Assembly: GCA_963829705.1 (NCBI GenBank)
Contig: CAWHJN010000002.1
Location: forward strand, 124,001-188,000
Length of the DNA: 64,000 nucleotides
Source: CAWHJN01 sp963829705
GTDB lineage: Bacteria > Bacteroidota > Rhodothermia > Rhodothermales > BA12
Direction of reading: 5' to 3'
Within the stretch, counting starts at the first letter, position 1. The number at the start of each line of letters is the position of its first letter. This document shows positions 17,036 through 26,500 of this stretch, piece by piece. The notes below the pieces were generated by a model. The model was given only the letters and a program-made list of their open reading frames with translations. It did not search any database and had not been told where the DNA came from. Both the position numbers and the translations under genes were made by a program.

Positions 17036-18721
17036 ATGCGCGTTTTTCTGCTCGCCCTGGTCCTCGTTCTGGCGCTTGCCTCTACCGCTGCGCGCGCGCA
17101 GGATGCGCAGCGCTATGCCGTCGTTCCGCAGCCGCAGCACCTCGAAGCCCGCACCGGGACGTTCGTCCTCACGCCTACCACAGCGGTCGTCGCCTCGCCC
17201 GAAGCCGTCCCGATGGGCGAGGCGTGGGCGCAGCGCATCCGGCAGGCCTCGCTGCTGCCGATGCCCGTCCACGCCGGCACGGACGCGCGCGATGGCGCCA
17301 TCGCGTTCCTGCTGGACGCGGACGCGGACCTGGGAGACGAAGGCTATGCCGTCGACGTGACGCCCACGCGCGCCGTGGTGCGGGCGAAGACCACTGCCGG
17401 GCTGTTCTACGGCGCGCAGACGCTGCGCCAGATGTTGCCCCCGGCCGTCGAGCGCGGCGGCATCGACCCCGGTGGCACAGACTTCGTGTGGGACCTGCCC
17501 GCCGTCGCCATCACCGACGCGCCGCGCTTTTCGTACCGCGGACTGCACCTCGACGTGTCGCGCCACTTTGCCTCGGTGGACTTCGTCAAGCGCTACCTCG
17601 ACCTGATGGCGCTCTACAAGTTCAACCGCTTCCACTGGCACCTGACCGACGACCAGGGCTGGCGCATCGAAATCAAGGGCTACCCCCGCCTGACGACCGT
17701 GGGCGCGTGGCGCGACAGCACCCTCATCGGCCATTACCGCAACCAGCCGCATGCCTACGACGACGTGCGCCACGGCGGATTCTACACGCAGGACGAGATC
17801 CGGGATGTCGTCGCATACGCCGCAGAGCGCCACATCACCGTCATCCCCGAGATCGAGATGCCGGGGCACGCGACGGCAGCCCTCGCGGCTTATCCCGAGT
17901 TCGCGTGTACCGCCGGACCGTTCACCGTCGAGTCGAAGTGGGGCGTCTTCGAGGACATCTTCTGCCCCAAGGAAGAGACGTTCGCGTTTCTCGAAACCGT
18001 GCTCACCCAGGTGATCGACCTCTTCCCCGGCGAGTACGTCCACATCGGCGGTGACGAGGCTCCGAAGACCCGCTGGGCCGAGAGCCCACTCGCGCAGGAG
18101 GTCATCCAGCGAGAAGGGCTGGGCGTCCGCGAGGCTGTGCCGGGCGACACGCCCGTGCAGCGCGAGCAGCACGCCAACGAGAAGGCGCTCCAGAGCTACT
18201 TCGTGCGCCGCATCGAACGCTTCCTCAACCAGCACGGCCGCCGCGTCATCGGCTGGGACGAGATCGTCGAGGGCGGCCTCAGCCCGACGGCGACGCTCAT
18301 GTTCTGGCGCGACTGGAACAAGGAGGCGCTGGCGCTGGCGGCGGCGCAGGGAAACGACCTCATCATGACGCCCAACAGCACGCTTTACTTCGACCACTTC
18401 CAGGGCGACCCCGCCTCCGAGCCGCTGGCCATCGGCGGCATGACGACGCTGGAGGACGTCTACGCCTACGAACCCGTGCCGGAGAGCTACTCCGACGAGG
18501 AGGCCAAGCACGTGCTGGGCGCGCAGGCCAACCTGTGGCGCGAGTACATCAAGACAGACGACAAGGTCGAGTACATGGTCTACCCGCGCGCGCTGGCGCT
18601 CGCCGAGGTGGTGTGGTCGCCCAAAGGCAGCCGCGACTGGGCCGATTTCCAGCGCCGCCTGCCCATGCAACTGCGCCGCCTCAACGTGATGCAGGTTCAT
18701 TACCGCCCGCCGTTCGACTGA
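17036..18721 (+). CDS. beta-N-acetylhexosaminidase (GH20)
   Basis: Exported exo-glycosidase removing terminal beta-GlcNAc (or GalNAc) from chitooligosaccharides or glycoproteins; 561 residues. Signal peptide ends at ARAQ. The GH20b N-terminal alpha/beta domain (about 25-155) is followed by the TIM barrel. Key motifs are FSYRGLHLDVSRHF, NRFHWHLTDDQGWR, IPEIEMPGHA, and the catalytic pair Asp340-Glu341 in HIGGDEAPK used in substrate-assisted catalysis. C-terminal LGAQANLWREYI is typical. The stop is one base from the start of the GH18 gene, so the two enzymes are co-transcribed and probably act in sequence. Confidence 0.96.
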   Translation: MRVFLLALVLVLALASTAARAQDAQRYAVVPQPQHLEARTGTFVLTPTTAVVASPEAVPMGEAWAQRIRQASLLPMPVHAGTDARDGAIAFLLDADADLGDEGYAVDVTPTRAVVRAKTTAGLFYGAQTLRQMLPPAVERGGIDPGGTDFVWDLPAVAITDAPRFSYRGLHLDVSRHFASVDFVKRYLDLMALYKFNRFHWHLTDDQGWRIEIKGYPRLTTVGAWRDSTLIGHYRNQPHAYDDVRHGGFYTQDEIRDVVAYAAERHITVIPEIEMPGHATAALAAYPEFACTAGPFTVESKWGVFEDIFCPKEETFAFLETVLTQVIDLFPGEYVHIGGDEAPKTRWAESPLAQEVIQREGLGVREAVPGDTPVQREQHANEKALQSYFVRRIERFLNQHGRRVIGWDEIVEGGLSPTATLMFWRDWNKEALALAAAQGNDLIMTPNSTLYFDHFQGDPASEPLAIGGMTTLEDVYAYEPVPESYSDEEAKHVLGAQANLWREYIKTDDKVEYMVYPRALALAEVVWSPKGSRDWADFQRRLPMQLRRLNVMQVHYRPPFD

Positions 18722-18722
18722 C

Positions 18723-19877
18723 ATGAAGCCCTTTCTGACCTTTTCCTGCGCCCTCGTCACGGCCTGCGCGGCGCTGACGGCCTGTGGCTCGCTGTCGGAG
18801 AAAGGGGCGGCCTCTGCGCCCCCTTCCACGCCCTACCTCGTCGGCTACCTCTACGGCGGCACGCTCGGCAGCCTGGGGAGCGTGGACGCCGAGCGGCTCA
18901 CGCACCTCAACTACGCCTTCGCCAACGTGACAGCGGAAGGCGACGTGGTGCTCGAACGCCCCGACGACGCGGCCCGCCTGGCCGCGCTCGTGGGTCTGCG
19001 CGCCCGAAACCCGGAGCTGCGCGTGCTGATCTCCGTCGGCGGATGGACGTGGTCGAACTACTTCTCCGACGCCGCGCTCACGCCCGAATCCCGCGAGCGC
19101 TTCGCCCGCTCGGCCGTCGATCTCATGGTGCGGCACCGCCTCGACGGGCTGGACCTCGACTGGGAATACCCCGGCCAGAAAGGCGAGGACAACGTGTTCC
19201 GGCCCGAGGACAAAGGCAACTTCACGCTGCTGCTCGAAACCCTCCGCGCGCACCTCGACGCGCAGACGGCGCGGGACGACCGGGAAAAGCGCCCGTACCT
19301 GCTCACCATCGCCGCCGGTTCTGGCGCCTCCTACCTCGCGCACACCGACATGGCCGAGGTGCAGCAGCACCTCGATTTCGTCAACCTGATGACGTACGAT
19401 TTCCACGGGCCGTGGACGGCGGTGACGGGCCACCACGCCAACCTGTATCCGAGCGCGGCGATGCAGGACGCGCCGTCTACGTCGGAGGCGGTGCGCCTCT
19501 TCCGCGAGGCGGGCGTTCCCGCCGGGAAGATCGTCATCGGGGCCGCGTTCTACGGGCACGACTGGCAGGGCGTGACGGCGCAGAACGGCGGCTTCGGGCA
19601 GCCTTACACGGGCGAGGCGGGCAGCATCGGCTACGCCGCCCTCCTGCCCCTCTTCACCGACGGCAGCGGCTACGTGCAGCAGTGGGACGCCGACGCGCGC
19701 GCAGCCGCGCTCTGGAACCCCACCACGCGCCACTTCATCAGCTACGAAAGCCCCGACGCGCTGCGCGCCAAAGCCGCCTTCGTGCAGGCTCAGGGGCTCG
19801 GCGGCGTCATGTTCTGGCAGTACAACGCCGACTCTACCGGCACGCTGCTCCGCACACTCCACGACGCCCTGCGCTGA
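18723..19877 (+). CDS. GH18 chitinase-like lipoprotein
   Basis: Endo-acting family 18 glycoside hydrolase anchored as a lipoprotein (lipobox in AALTACGS), 384 residues. Family motifs are LRVLISVGGWTWS and the catalytic DGLDLDWEYP, with acid/base Glu148; later NLMTYDFHGPW and GVMFWQYNAD complete the barrel. The insert after DWEYP (PGQKGEDNVFRPEDKGNF) is like that of ChiA-type chitinases. GH18 also holds endo-beta-N-acetylglucosaminidases, so action on N-glycan cores is possible. Coupled to the GH20 gene and convergent with a CBM9-like gene whose stop lies two bases away. Confidence 0.93.
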   Translation: MKPFLTFSCALVTACAALTACGSLSEKGAASAPPSTPYLVGYLYGGTLGSLGSVDAERLTHLNYAFANVTAEGDVVLERPDDAARLAALVGLRARNPELRVLISVGGWTWSNYFSDAALTPESRERFARSAVDLMVRHRLDGLDLDWEYPGQKGEDNVFRPEDKGNFTLLLETLRAHLDAQTARDDREKRPYLLTIAAGSGASYLAHTDMAEVQQHLDFVNLMTYDFHGPWTAVTGHHANLYPSAAMQDAPSTSEAVRLFREAGVPAGKIVIGAAFYGHDWQGVTAQNGGFGQPYTGEAGSIGYAALLPLFTDGSGYVQQWDADARAAALWNPTTRHFISYESPDALRAKAAFVQAQGLGGVMFWQYNADSTGTLLRTLHDALR

Positions 19878-19879
19878 GG

Positions 19880-20992
19880 TCATTCCGACCAGATACGCGA
19901 ACGCTCGTTCGTGTAGAGCGTCTTTTCCGATCCATCCGGCAAACGAACGACGGCGGTGACGACGTAGCCGGTTTCGGAGGACGTGAAGCCGGTGATGCGC
20001 GCCGTTTCGGTGCGGAGGTCGGCGGGGGCGAGGCCGAGGGCGTCGAGCGTCGCCGCCCAGCGCTCGTGCGCCGCGTGGTAGCTTTTCTGCGCGTGGTAAA
20101 TGGCCATCAGCAGGTCGCGTGCAGGGAGCGTAGGATCGGGCGTGAACGACGCCGTGCCGGGCGGCGCGTCGGTGAAGAGCACGAAGCCCCAGCGCTCGGG
20201 CCGGTGCATGTCGATGATGCCCTGCGGCGACCACACCCAGTTGGCCTCGCGCAGGCCCGGAATCTTGCGGTAGTCGCCGCCCGGTGTGATCTCGTGCTGC
20301 CACTCGACGCGCGAAAAGCCGACGCGCCAGTAGTCGCCGGGCGCGGGTGGCGTCGCGCGGCCCGGATTGTAGGACGCCAGCGCCTTCCACGGAAACGCGA
20401 TCTCGACCGACCAGCCCCGGTCTTCGTCGTGGGCGGCGTTGAGCGTGCCATCGACAAACACCGCCGAGCGGAGGCCGGGCAGGTTGGTGGGGTCGCGGGC
20501 CGGGCCGCCGTCTTTGTACGGCTTTTCGAGCGTCAACTCCCAGATGGTGTTGAGCGCGTTCATCTCGAACTCGTAGTAGCCGTGGTTGTCGCCATCGGGG
20601 TCGAGGAAAACCTCGAAGTCGTTGTCGTAAAAGACGACCGTGTTGCGCTCAGTGCTGTCACCCCAGACGTGTGGCTCGGCGAGGTGGGCGGAGACGTAGA
20701 GGAAATCATCGTCCCACAGCATCCGGGCGCGCGTGGCGTAGCGCGGGCGCGGGTGGTCTTCGCCCTCGATGTCCACGAACAGTTCGGTCTGCGGCGCATC
20801 GAGCCACGCCCTTTCGTCCGTCTTGCCGTCGATGACGAGGGGCGTGGACGCGCGGTACGCGACGTAGCCACGCGGAACGATGTCGCGCATGGCGTCCCAC
20901 GTCTGAGCCGCAGCGGGAGCCGCGAGGACGAGGCTCAGCAGCAAAAAAAAGCGCACAGGCAATCGAGTGGGTTCAGAGGTGGCTGTCGGCAT
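19880..20992 (-). CDS. secreted CBM9-like carbohydrate-binding protein
   Basis: Exported protein of 370 residues with a signal peptide (FFLLLSLVLAAPAAAQ). Residues about 45-240 match the carbohydrate-binding module family 9-like fold: PLVIDGKTDERAWLDAPQT, LWDDDFLYVSAHLAEPHVW, NDFEVFLDPDGDNHGYYEFEMN, and GWSVEIAFPWKAL. The C-terminal 100 residues are helical and then beta, unassigned. Such proteins occur in Bacteroidota glycan loci as surface or periplasmic binders; no catalytic residues were recognised. It is the last gene of the minus-strand run and its start overlaps the asparaginase gene by 20 bases. Confidence 0.86.
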   Translation of the reverse strand: MPTATSEPTRLPVRFFLLLSLVLAAPAAAQTWDAMRDIVPRGYVAYRASTPLVIDGKTDERAWLDAPQTELFVDIEGEDHPRPRYATRARMLWDDDFLYVSAHLAEPHVWGDSTERNTVVFYDNDFEVFLDPDGDNHGYYEFEMNALNTIWELTLEKPYKDGGPARDPTNLPGLRSAVFVDGTLNAAHDEDRGWSVEIAFPWKALASYNPGRATPPAPGDYWRVGFSRVEWQHEITPGGDYRKIPGLREANWVWSPQGIIDMHRPERWGFVLFTDAPPGTASFTPDPTLPARDLLMAIYHAQKSYHAAHERWAATLDALGLAPADLRTETARITGFTSSETGYVVTAVVRLPDGSEKTLYTNERSRIWSE

Positions 20993-21938
20993 CGAGGAGA
21001 CGGAAGCCGGTGGTGTCGTAGACGGCGTAGTTGAAGCCCGGCTGGATGCAGTAGCTGCCCACCTGCCCGTTCACGTCGAGCGCGAGAAAGCCCACCTGGA
21101 TGTCGCGGTAGTCGGGGTTTTTGGCGATCACCCGGTCCACGGCGCGCTTGCATGCCTCCTCCGGGCTGTGGCCCTGCCGCATCAGCTCGACGACGAGGTG
21201 GCAGCCGCACGCCCGGATGACGGCCTCGCCCCAGCCCGTCGCCGTCGCCGCGCCGACGTCGCCATCGACGTACAGGCCCGCGCCGATGAGGGGCGAGTCG
21301 CCCACGCGCCCGTGTCGTTTCCACGCGGCCCCGCTCGTCGTGCAGGCCCCGGAGAGTCGCCCGGCCTCGTCGAGGGCAAGCATCCCGATGGTGTCGTGGT
21401 TCTCGACGTTGATGATCGCGCGGGTGTCCTCGGGGTTTTCGTGCAGCCACGCGCGCCACTCGGCCTCGGCTTCGGGTGTGAGCAGGTTCTGCGTGGGCAC
21501 GCCCTGCTCGATGGCGAACCGCTGCGCGCCCTCGCCGACGAGCATCACGTGGGGCGTCCGCTCCATCACCATGCGGGCGACGGAGATCGGGTGCAGCACG
21601 TTTTCGAGAAATGCGACGGAGCCGCAGTCGCCCTTCTCGTCCATGATGCAGGCGTCGAGCGTCACGCGCCCATCGCGGTCGGGCCGTCCGCCGAGGCCCA
21701 CGGTCGTGATCTCCGGGTCGGCCTCGGGCACGCGCACGCCCTGCTCGACGGCGTCGAGGGCGTAGCCGCCTTTTTCGAGCACCGCCCACGCCGCGCCGTT
21801 GGCCTCCAGCCCGAAATTCCAGGTCGAAATCACGATGGGCTTGTTGACGGACGGCGTACGGGCAAACCTGAACGAGGGCAAGCCCAGCGAAAGTCCTCCG
21901 GCAGCGCCGAGGCGGAGAAAAGTGCGGCGGTCGGGCAT
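20973..21938 (-). CDS. N4-(beta-N-acetylglucosaminyl)-L-asparaginase
   Basis: Ntn-hydrolase (glycosylasparaginase) that splits GlcNAc-Asn, the protein-glycan linkage of N-glycoproteins, into an aminosugar and aspartate. The 321-residue precursor has a twin-arginine signal (DRRTFLRLG), so it is exported folded. The autocatalytic nucleophile is Thr183 in ENHDTIGMLAL, with GRVGDSPLIGAGLYVD and ATATGWGEAVIR as the substrate-loop blocks. The start at MPDRRTFL is preferred to one 66 bases upstream because the Tat signal begins there. Next to GH18 and GH20 genes and in the SusCD strand run, it suggests N-glycoprotein degradation. Confidence 0.93.
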   Translation of the reverse strand: MPDRRTFLRLGAAGGLSLGLPSFRFARTPSVNKPIVISTWNFGLEANGAAWAVLEKGGYALDAVEQGVRVPEADPEITTVGLGGRPDRDGRVTLDACIMDEKGDCGSVAFLENVLHPISVARMVMERTPHVMLVGEGAQRFAIEQGVPTQNLLTPEAEAEWRAWLHENPEDTRAIINVENHDTIGMLALDEAGRLSGACTTSGAAWKRHGRVGDSPLIGAGLYVDGDVGAATATGWGEAVIRACGCHLVVELMRQGHSPEEACKRAVDRVIAKNPDYRDIQVGFLALDVNGQVGSYCIQPGFNYAVYDTTGFRLLDADSHL

Positions 21939-21976
21939 TGTTGGAAAGTTGGAAGTGGAAAGGCGGAGGTCGGAAT
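21939..21976 (-). repeat. pyrimidine-rich near-heptamer leader before the asparaginase gene
   Basis: Read on the minus strand, TTCC-type units with 6-8 bp spacing (TTCCGAC, CTCCGCC, TTTCCAC, TTCCAAC, TTTCCAA) end two bases before the ATG. The register is less regular than in the other arrays. There is no Shine-Dalgarno-like sequence in this leader. Confidence 0.5.
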
Positions 21977-22004
21977 AGGGAAGGACGAGGGGCTGGTGGT
22001 ACAA

Positions 22005-22026
22005 ACGTGCCGGGGCACGTCTCTAC
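22005..22026. repeat. palindromic element ending in CTAC
   Basis: ACGTGCCG-GGGCACGT is a near-perfect 16-bp palindrome (one mismatch) followed by CTCTAC. It belongs with the elements at 36782 and 52889, which have the same layout of short palindrome plus CTAC. All three lie upstream of a gene whose leader is a heptamer array. Confidence 0.55.
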
Positions 22027-22123
22027 AGGTTGCGGGGGTTCGGTTTGATGGGAGGGGCTCAGTTCATTGCGTCCCGTTCAGAAGTCGAACACCGAATTCA
22101 ATAGGGCCAGCGCGCTACGCACC

Positions 22124-22137
22124 CGCACCATGGTGCG
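22124..22137. repeat. 14-bp perfect palindrome in an otherwise empty gap
   Basis: CGCACCATGGTGCG, followed by CCCCGTG, lies in the 228-bp stretch between the asparaginase and haloperoxidase genes. Its form is close to the other palindromic elements but it lacks the CTAC tail. No gene was recognised in this stretch. Confidence 0.4.
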
Positions 22138-22166
22138 CCCCGTGTCCACTAACACGGCACCGCCCG

Positions 22167-23507
22167 TCACTGCGCTGCCAGTCCTTCGGGGCGGAGGGCG
22201 ATCCGGGACGTGGCGATCTCGCCCACGTGGCGGCCCATCTCGATGCCTTTTTCGATGGCGGGGCGGTAGTGGATGCCGCCGTACAACCGGCTGATGGCGG
22301 CTTCCTCAGAGGCGTCGTAGAACGACGTGAACGAGCGCGAGGGCAGGCCGAAGCGCACTTCGCTGGTATCTACGAACGCCACGTCGGGGCCGTAAATCGA
22401 GGTCAGCACCGTCGCAGCGGCGGTCGAGATGACGCTGTGGCCACTCGGGTATTCGGGGAACGGCGGCGTCTGCAACACGGGTTGCCAGAGCGGATCGACG
22501 GCATCGCGGATGACGGTTTCGGGGCGGATGAGGTTGCTGCGGTACTTCTCCTCCCACGAGGCGACGAACGCATCCGAGAGGACGAGGGCGACCTGGCTGT
22601 ACGTGGCGAGCGTCTGCACGGGCGCGTCGGCGTGCGCCTCGGTGATGGTCGCGGTGATGCCCATCCAGTGACCGCCGGGCGAGATTTTCTTGGCGCCGTA
22701 GCTCAGGTGCCCCTGGGCGTGAACGACGAAGGGGTTGCAATCCCAGAAGGCGGTGATGGCGCGCTGCTCGTCGGTGAGGGTCTTCTGGACGGTGTAGACT
22801 TCCATCATGTCGCCGTAGAAATCCGACCCTGCGGTGAGATCGAACGGCGGCGGTGGCGCGATGGCGACCTGCCCGGCCGAGTCGAGCGCGAACGGGCGCA
22901 GCGTGCCCCAGAACGGCTCGACAGGTTCCATGTAGGCGGGCGGCGTGGGCCGCCACTGACCGGCACCGTCCTGCGTGGCGTAGCGCGTGCGCGTGCGGCT
23001 CTCGGCGTAGCCGTCGGTCTTCATCCACGCCAGCACGGCATCGGCGACGGCATCGCCGTAGGTGACCGAGCGCGCGTAGACGTCGGCGGGCAGATGGAGG
23101 GCCTGGAGGCGCGCGCGAATCGCGTCGGCATCTTCCGAGAACCGATCCTGCGAGAACACGAAGGCGTCGGCAGTACGCAGAAAGGCGTGCGTTCCCGCCA
23201 CGAGCGGGCTGATGCGGCCCTCGGGTTTCTGGGGCAGCGCGCCGAGTCCGTTGAGTTGCCCGGCATAGCTGGCGTAGCCCGACTGCGGATCGCGGTAGGC
23301 TTCGTAGTAGGCCACGAGCGGATAGGCGTAGGCGCGAGCAGCCTGAGGCGGCGAGAAGATGTCGTGCACCATCACGTCTGTCAGCGCCTGCACACTCTGG
23401 TGCATGACGGCACGCTCGGTGGCCTCGCTGAGCGGCTGCTCGGGAGGGGCGGTGCGGCACGCGGCGAGGAGCGCGAGCGCGAGGAGAAGCGGGTACGTGC
23501 GAGACAT
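22167..23507 (-). CDS. vanadium-dependent haloperoxidase/PAP2-like lipoprotein
   Basis: Lipoprotein (signal and lipobox MSRTYPLLLALALLAAC) of 446 residues in the PAP2/vanadium chloroperoxidase superfamily. The oxyanion-binding site is formed by EKYRSNLIRPETV, PPFPEYPSGHSVISTAAA and RLYGGIHYRPAIEKG, giving the Lys/Arg, Ser-Gly-His and Arg/His residues of the family. These proteins either oxidise halides with vanadate or act as acid phosphatases, and sequence alone does not decide. The ATG overlaps the stop of the FG-GAP gene by one base, so the two are translationally coupled and probably functionally linked. Confidence 0.9.
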   Translation of the reverse strand: MSRTYPLLLALALLAACRTAPPEQPLSEATERAVMHQSVQALTDVMVHDIFSPPQAARAYAYPLVAYYEAYRDPQSGYASYAGQLNGLGALPQKPEGRISPLVAGTHAFLRTADAFVFSQDRFSEDADAIRARLQALHLPADVYARSVTYGDAVADAVLAWMKTDGYAESRTRTRYATQDGAGQWRPTPPAYMEPVEPFWGTLRPFALDSAGQVAIAPPPPFDLTAGSDFYGDMMEVYTVQKTLTDEQRAITAFWDCNPFVVHAQGHLSYGAKKISPGGHWMGITATITEAHADAPVQTLATYSQVALVLSDAFVASWEEKYRSNLIRPETVIRDAVDPLWQPVLQTPPFPEYPSGHSVISTAAATVLTSIYGPDVAFVDTSEVRFGLPSRSFTSFYDASEEAAISRLYGGIHYRPAIEKGIEMGRHVGEIATSRIALRPEGLAAQ

Positions 23508-26500
23508 CACAGAACGCCAAAAGTGGACAGCGTGGCATCATTACGGGCGACGACGACGACCGATCCACGCGTGGTTTTCAACAGCGCAAGTTTGCGCACG
23601 TCGCCCGGGGCGTAGAAGCCGGATGCCCGCACCGAGAAGGGTTGGAAGCCCCCTGCGCCATCGCCCCGAAGGAAAAGTCCGCGCCCGGCGTCGTAGCGCC
23701 CTTCCTGCGCCCTAGCGGCGAAATCGTTGCCCGCCACGAGGATATCCGGCGTGCCGTCGCGGTCGAAATCCTGGACGAGCACGGCGCGCACGGGGGACAC
23801 CTGCGCCTCTGCGGGCAGCGCCACGCGGCGAAACGTGCCGCCGTCGTTGACGAACACGGCGCTCTCGAACGTGACGGCGCGCAGTTGGACTGCGCCGCGC
23901 CGCTGCTCAGGCGTGAAAAGGTCTTCGTAGGTCGCGTTCGCGTACGAGGCGTAATCCGTGTAGCGCTTTTTGAGCGCGTTAATCTGCCCGAGGAGTTCAT
24001 CGCGCGAGGCCATCGGGTAGCTTTTGCCGCCGATGTAGTAGCTGACGATGGCATCCACCGAGCCGTTGGCGTCGAAGTCGGCGGCGGCGACGGTGGCGGG
24101 GGCGTCCGCGCGGGCCTGTATCTGCGCGTTAAGGCCGCGATTGCCCGCGACGAGGTCGAGATCGCCGTCGCCGTCGAGGTCAGCGGCGGCCAGCGCGTGC
24201 CACCAGCCCTCGGTGCCCGCGAGGCCCCATCTGGCGCTCGTCTCGGCAAACGTGCTGCCGCGCTGCCGGGCAAACACGCGAATGGGCATCCACTCGCCCG
24301 CGAGCACGAGTTCGGGCGTGCCGTCGCCGTCGAGGTCGGCCCAGAGGGCGTCGGCGACCATACCGGGTTTCTGGAGAGGTTCGGGCGTCACGTCTGAAAA
24401 ACGCCCGCCGTCGTTTTCGAGCAGGTAGCTGCGCGGCGCGAGCGGGTAGCGTCCTGGCACGACGCGCCCGCCGACGAACAGGTCGAGGTCGCCATCGCCG
24501 TCCATGTCTCCCACCGCCACCGTCCCCCCGCTGCTCGTGATCGCGGGAAGGGCGGCGGGGTCGGCGGTGAAGACGCCGAAGCCGTCGTTGCGGTAGAGCC
24601 GGTCCTGGTAGATATCGGCGTCGCCGGTCACTTCGGCGTCGCCGCTGACGACGTAGAGGTCGAGGTCGCCGTCGCCGTCGGCGTCGAACAGCGCGGCGTC
24701 CACGTCCTCGTAAAGCGCGGCGGCGTCGAAGGCCGGTACGGCGACAGAGCGGAACGTGGCGTCGGCTTGTTGGAGGTAGAGTGCCCCGCCCTGCCCGCGC
24801 GCGCCGCCGACGAACACATCGTCGAGGCCGTCGCCGTTGACGTCGCCCGTGGCGAGGGCGGGGCCCATCCGCGAGAGCATGTGCGGCAAGAGCGGCTCGC
24901 GCTTGAAGTCGATGAACGGGTTCTCGCGGTGCTCGAAATCCAGGCCGAGCGCGCCGTCGAGGATTGCAAAGCGTTCGGCACGCGCGGGCACGCCGATGCT
25001 CTCGCCCACCGCCGCCTCGGACTGATCGAATACCAGCGTCTCGCCCTTCGCCCCGAGCCGCGTCTGCACGCGCCCATCGGGCCACGTGACCTCGACGGTC
25101 GCCTCGGCAGACGTGCCCAGCCCGAAGAGCAGCAGCGGTTCGACGGACGACTGGTAGCCGCGCGCGGGCTGCATTTCCTGCACCTGCGTGGCGTTTTCGG
25201 TTCGTACCGTCACGCGCGCGCCGGTGCCGCGTGTGTTCGCGCCCTCGCCATCGAGCACGACGCGCAAACCTGACGCGCCCTTTTCGGCGGCGCGGTTGCG
25301 GTAGAGAAAAGCGGGCGCGTTGATGTTGTTGACGATGAGGTCGAGGTCGCCGTCGCGGTCGAGGTCGGCGTAGGCGGCTCCGTTGGAGAGCGACGGACGT
25401 TCAAGTCCCCACGCCGCTGTCACGTCCTCGAAGAGGAGCGCGCCCGTGTTGCGAAAGGCGACGTTCGACAGGTTCGACGACGGCATCTCCTCGACGAGCG
25501 TCATCATGTCGAGCGTCTCGCCGCGCTCCCGGGCCTGCCGGCTGGCCTCGGGTACGACGTACTTCAGGAAGTCCATGTTGGTGTAATCGCGCACGTAGCC
25601 ATTCGTCACGACGAGGTCTTTGAAGCCGTCGTTGTCGAAGTCCGCGAGCAGCGCTGACCAGCTCCAGTCGGTGTTCGAGATGCCTGCCATCTGCCCGATC
25701 TCGCTGAACGAGCCGACGCCCGTGTTGAGTTGGAGCATGTTTCGCATGTACTGCGGGTGGTAGCCGTAGCTGAGCAGGAGACGGTGGCGGTCGTAGTTGT
25801 CCGGCCCTTTGAGCAACTTCTGGCGCGCGTTGTCGGGCGGGAGCATGTCGAGCGTCACCACGTCCGGCAGGGCGTCGTTGTTGACGTCGGCGATGTCCGC
25901 GCCCATCGAGAAGTACGACGTGTGCGCGAGCATCGTAGCGGCGCGGTCGGTGAACGTCCCGTCGCCGTTGTTGACGTAGAGGTAGTCGTCCTCGTCGTAG
26001 TCGTTGGCCACGTACACGTCGGGCCATCCGTCGCCGTCGACGTCGCCCACGGTGGCGCTCAGGCCGAAGCCGATGGGGTTGCTGCGGATACCTGCCTGCT
26101 CAGAGACATCCACGAAGAAACCGTTGTCGTTGCGGTAGAGGCGGTCGCCCGCGAGCGAGTCGCGCATGGCGCGGATCGCGCCCACGTCGAATTGCTGAAG
26201 CCGCCGGATGTTGTGGTTGACGAGGTAGAGGTCGAGGTCGCCGTCGCGGTCGGCGTCGAAGAACGAGGCGTGGGTCGAATACGTGGGCGCGTCGAGGCCA
26301 AAGCGCGCGGCGGCCTCGGTGAACACCCCGCTGCCGTCGTTGAGGTACAGCAAGTTGCGCCGCCGGTCGGCAGAGACATCGCCCGAGCGGCAGACGTAGA
26401 GGTCGAGGTCGCCATCGCCGTCCACGTCGGCCATCGTCACGCCCGTCGTCCACCCCGGCGGGCCAGCGACACCCGCTTTTTCGGTGGCGTCCTCGAACCG

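Noticed and set aside
22067..22294. 75-residue open frame in the gap upstream of the asparaginase gene
   Set aside because: It overlaps the haloperoxidase 3' end, has no recognisable domain, and its first part covers palindromic intergenic DNA.
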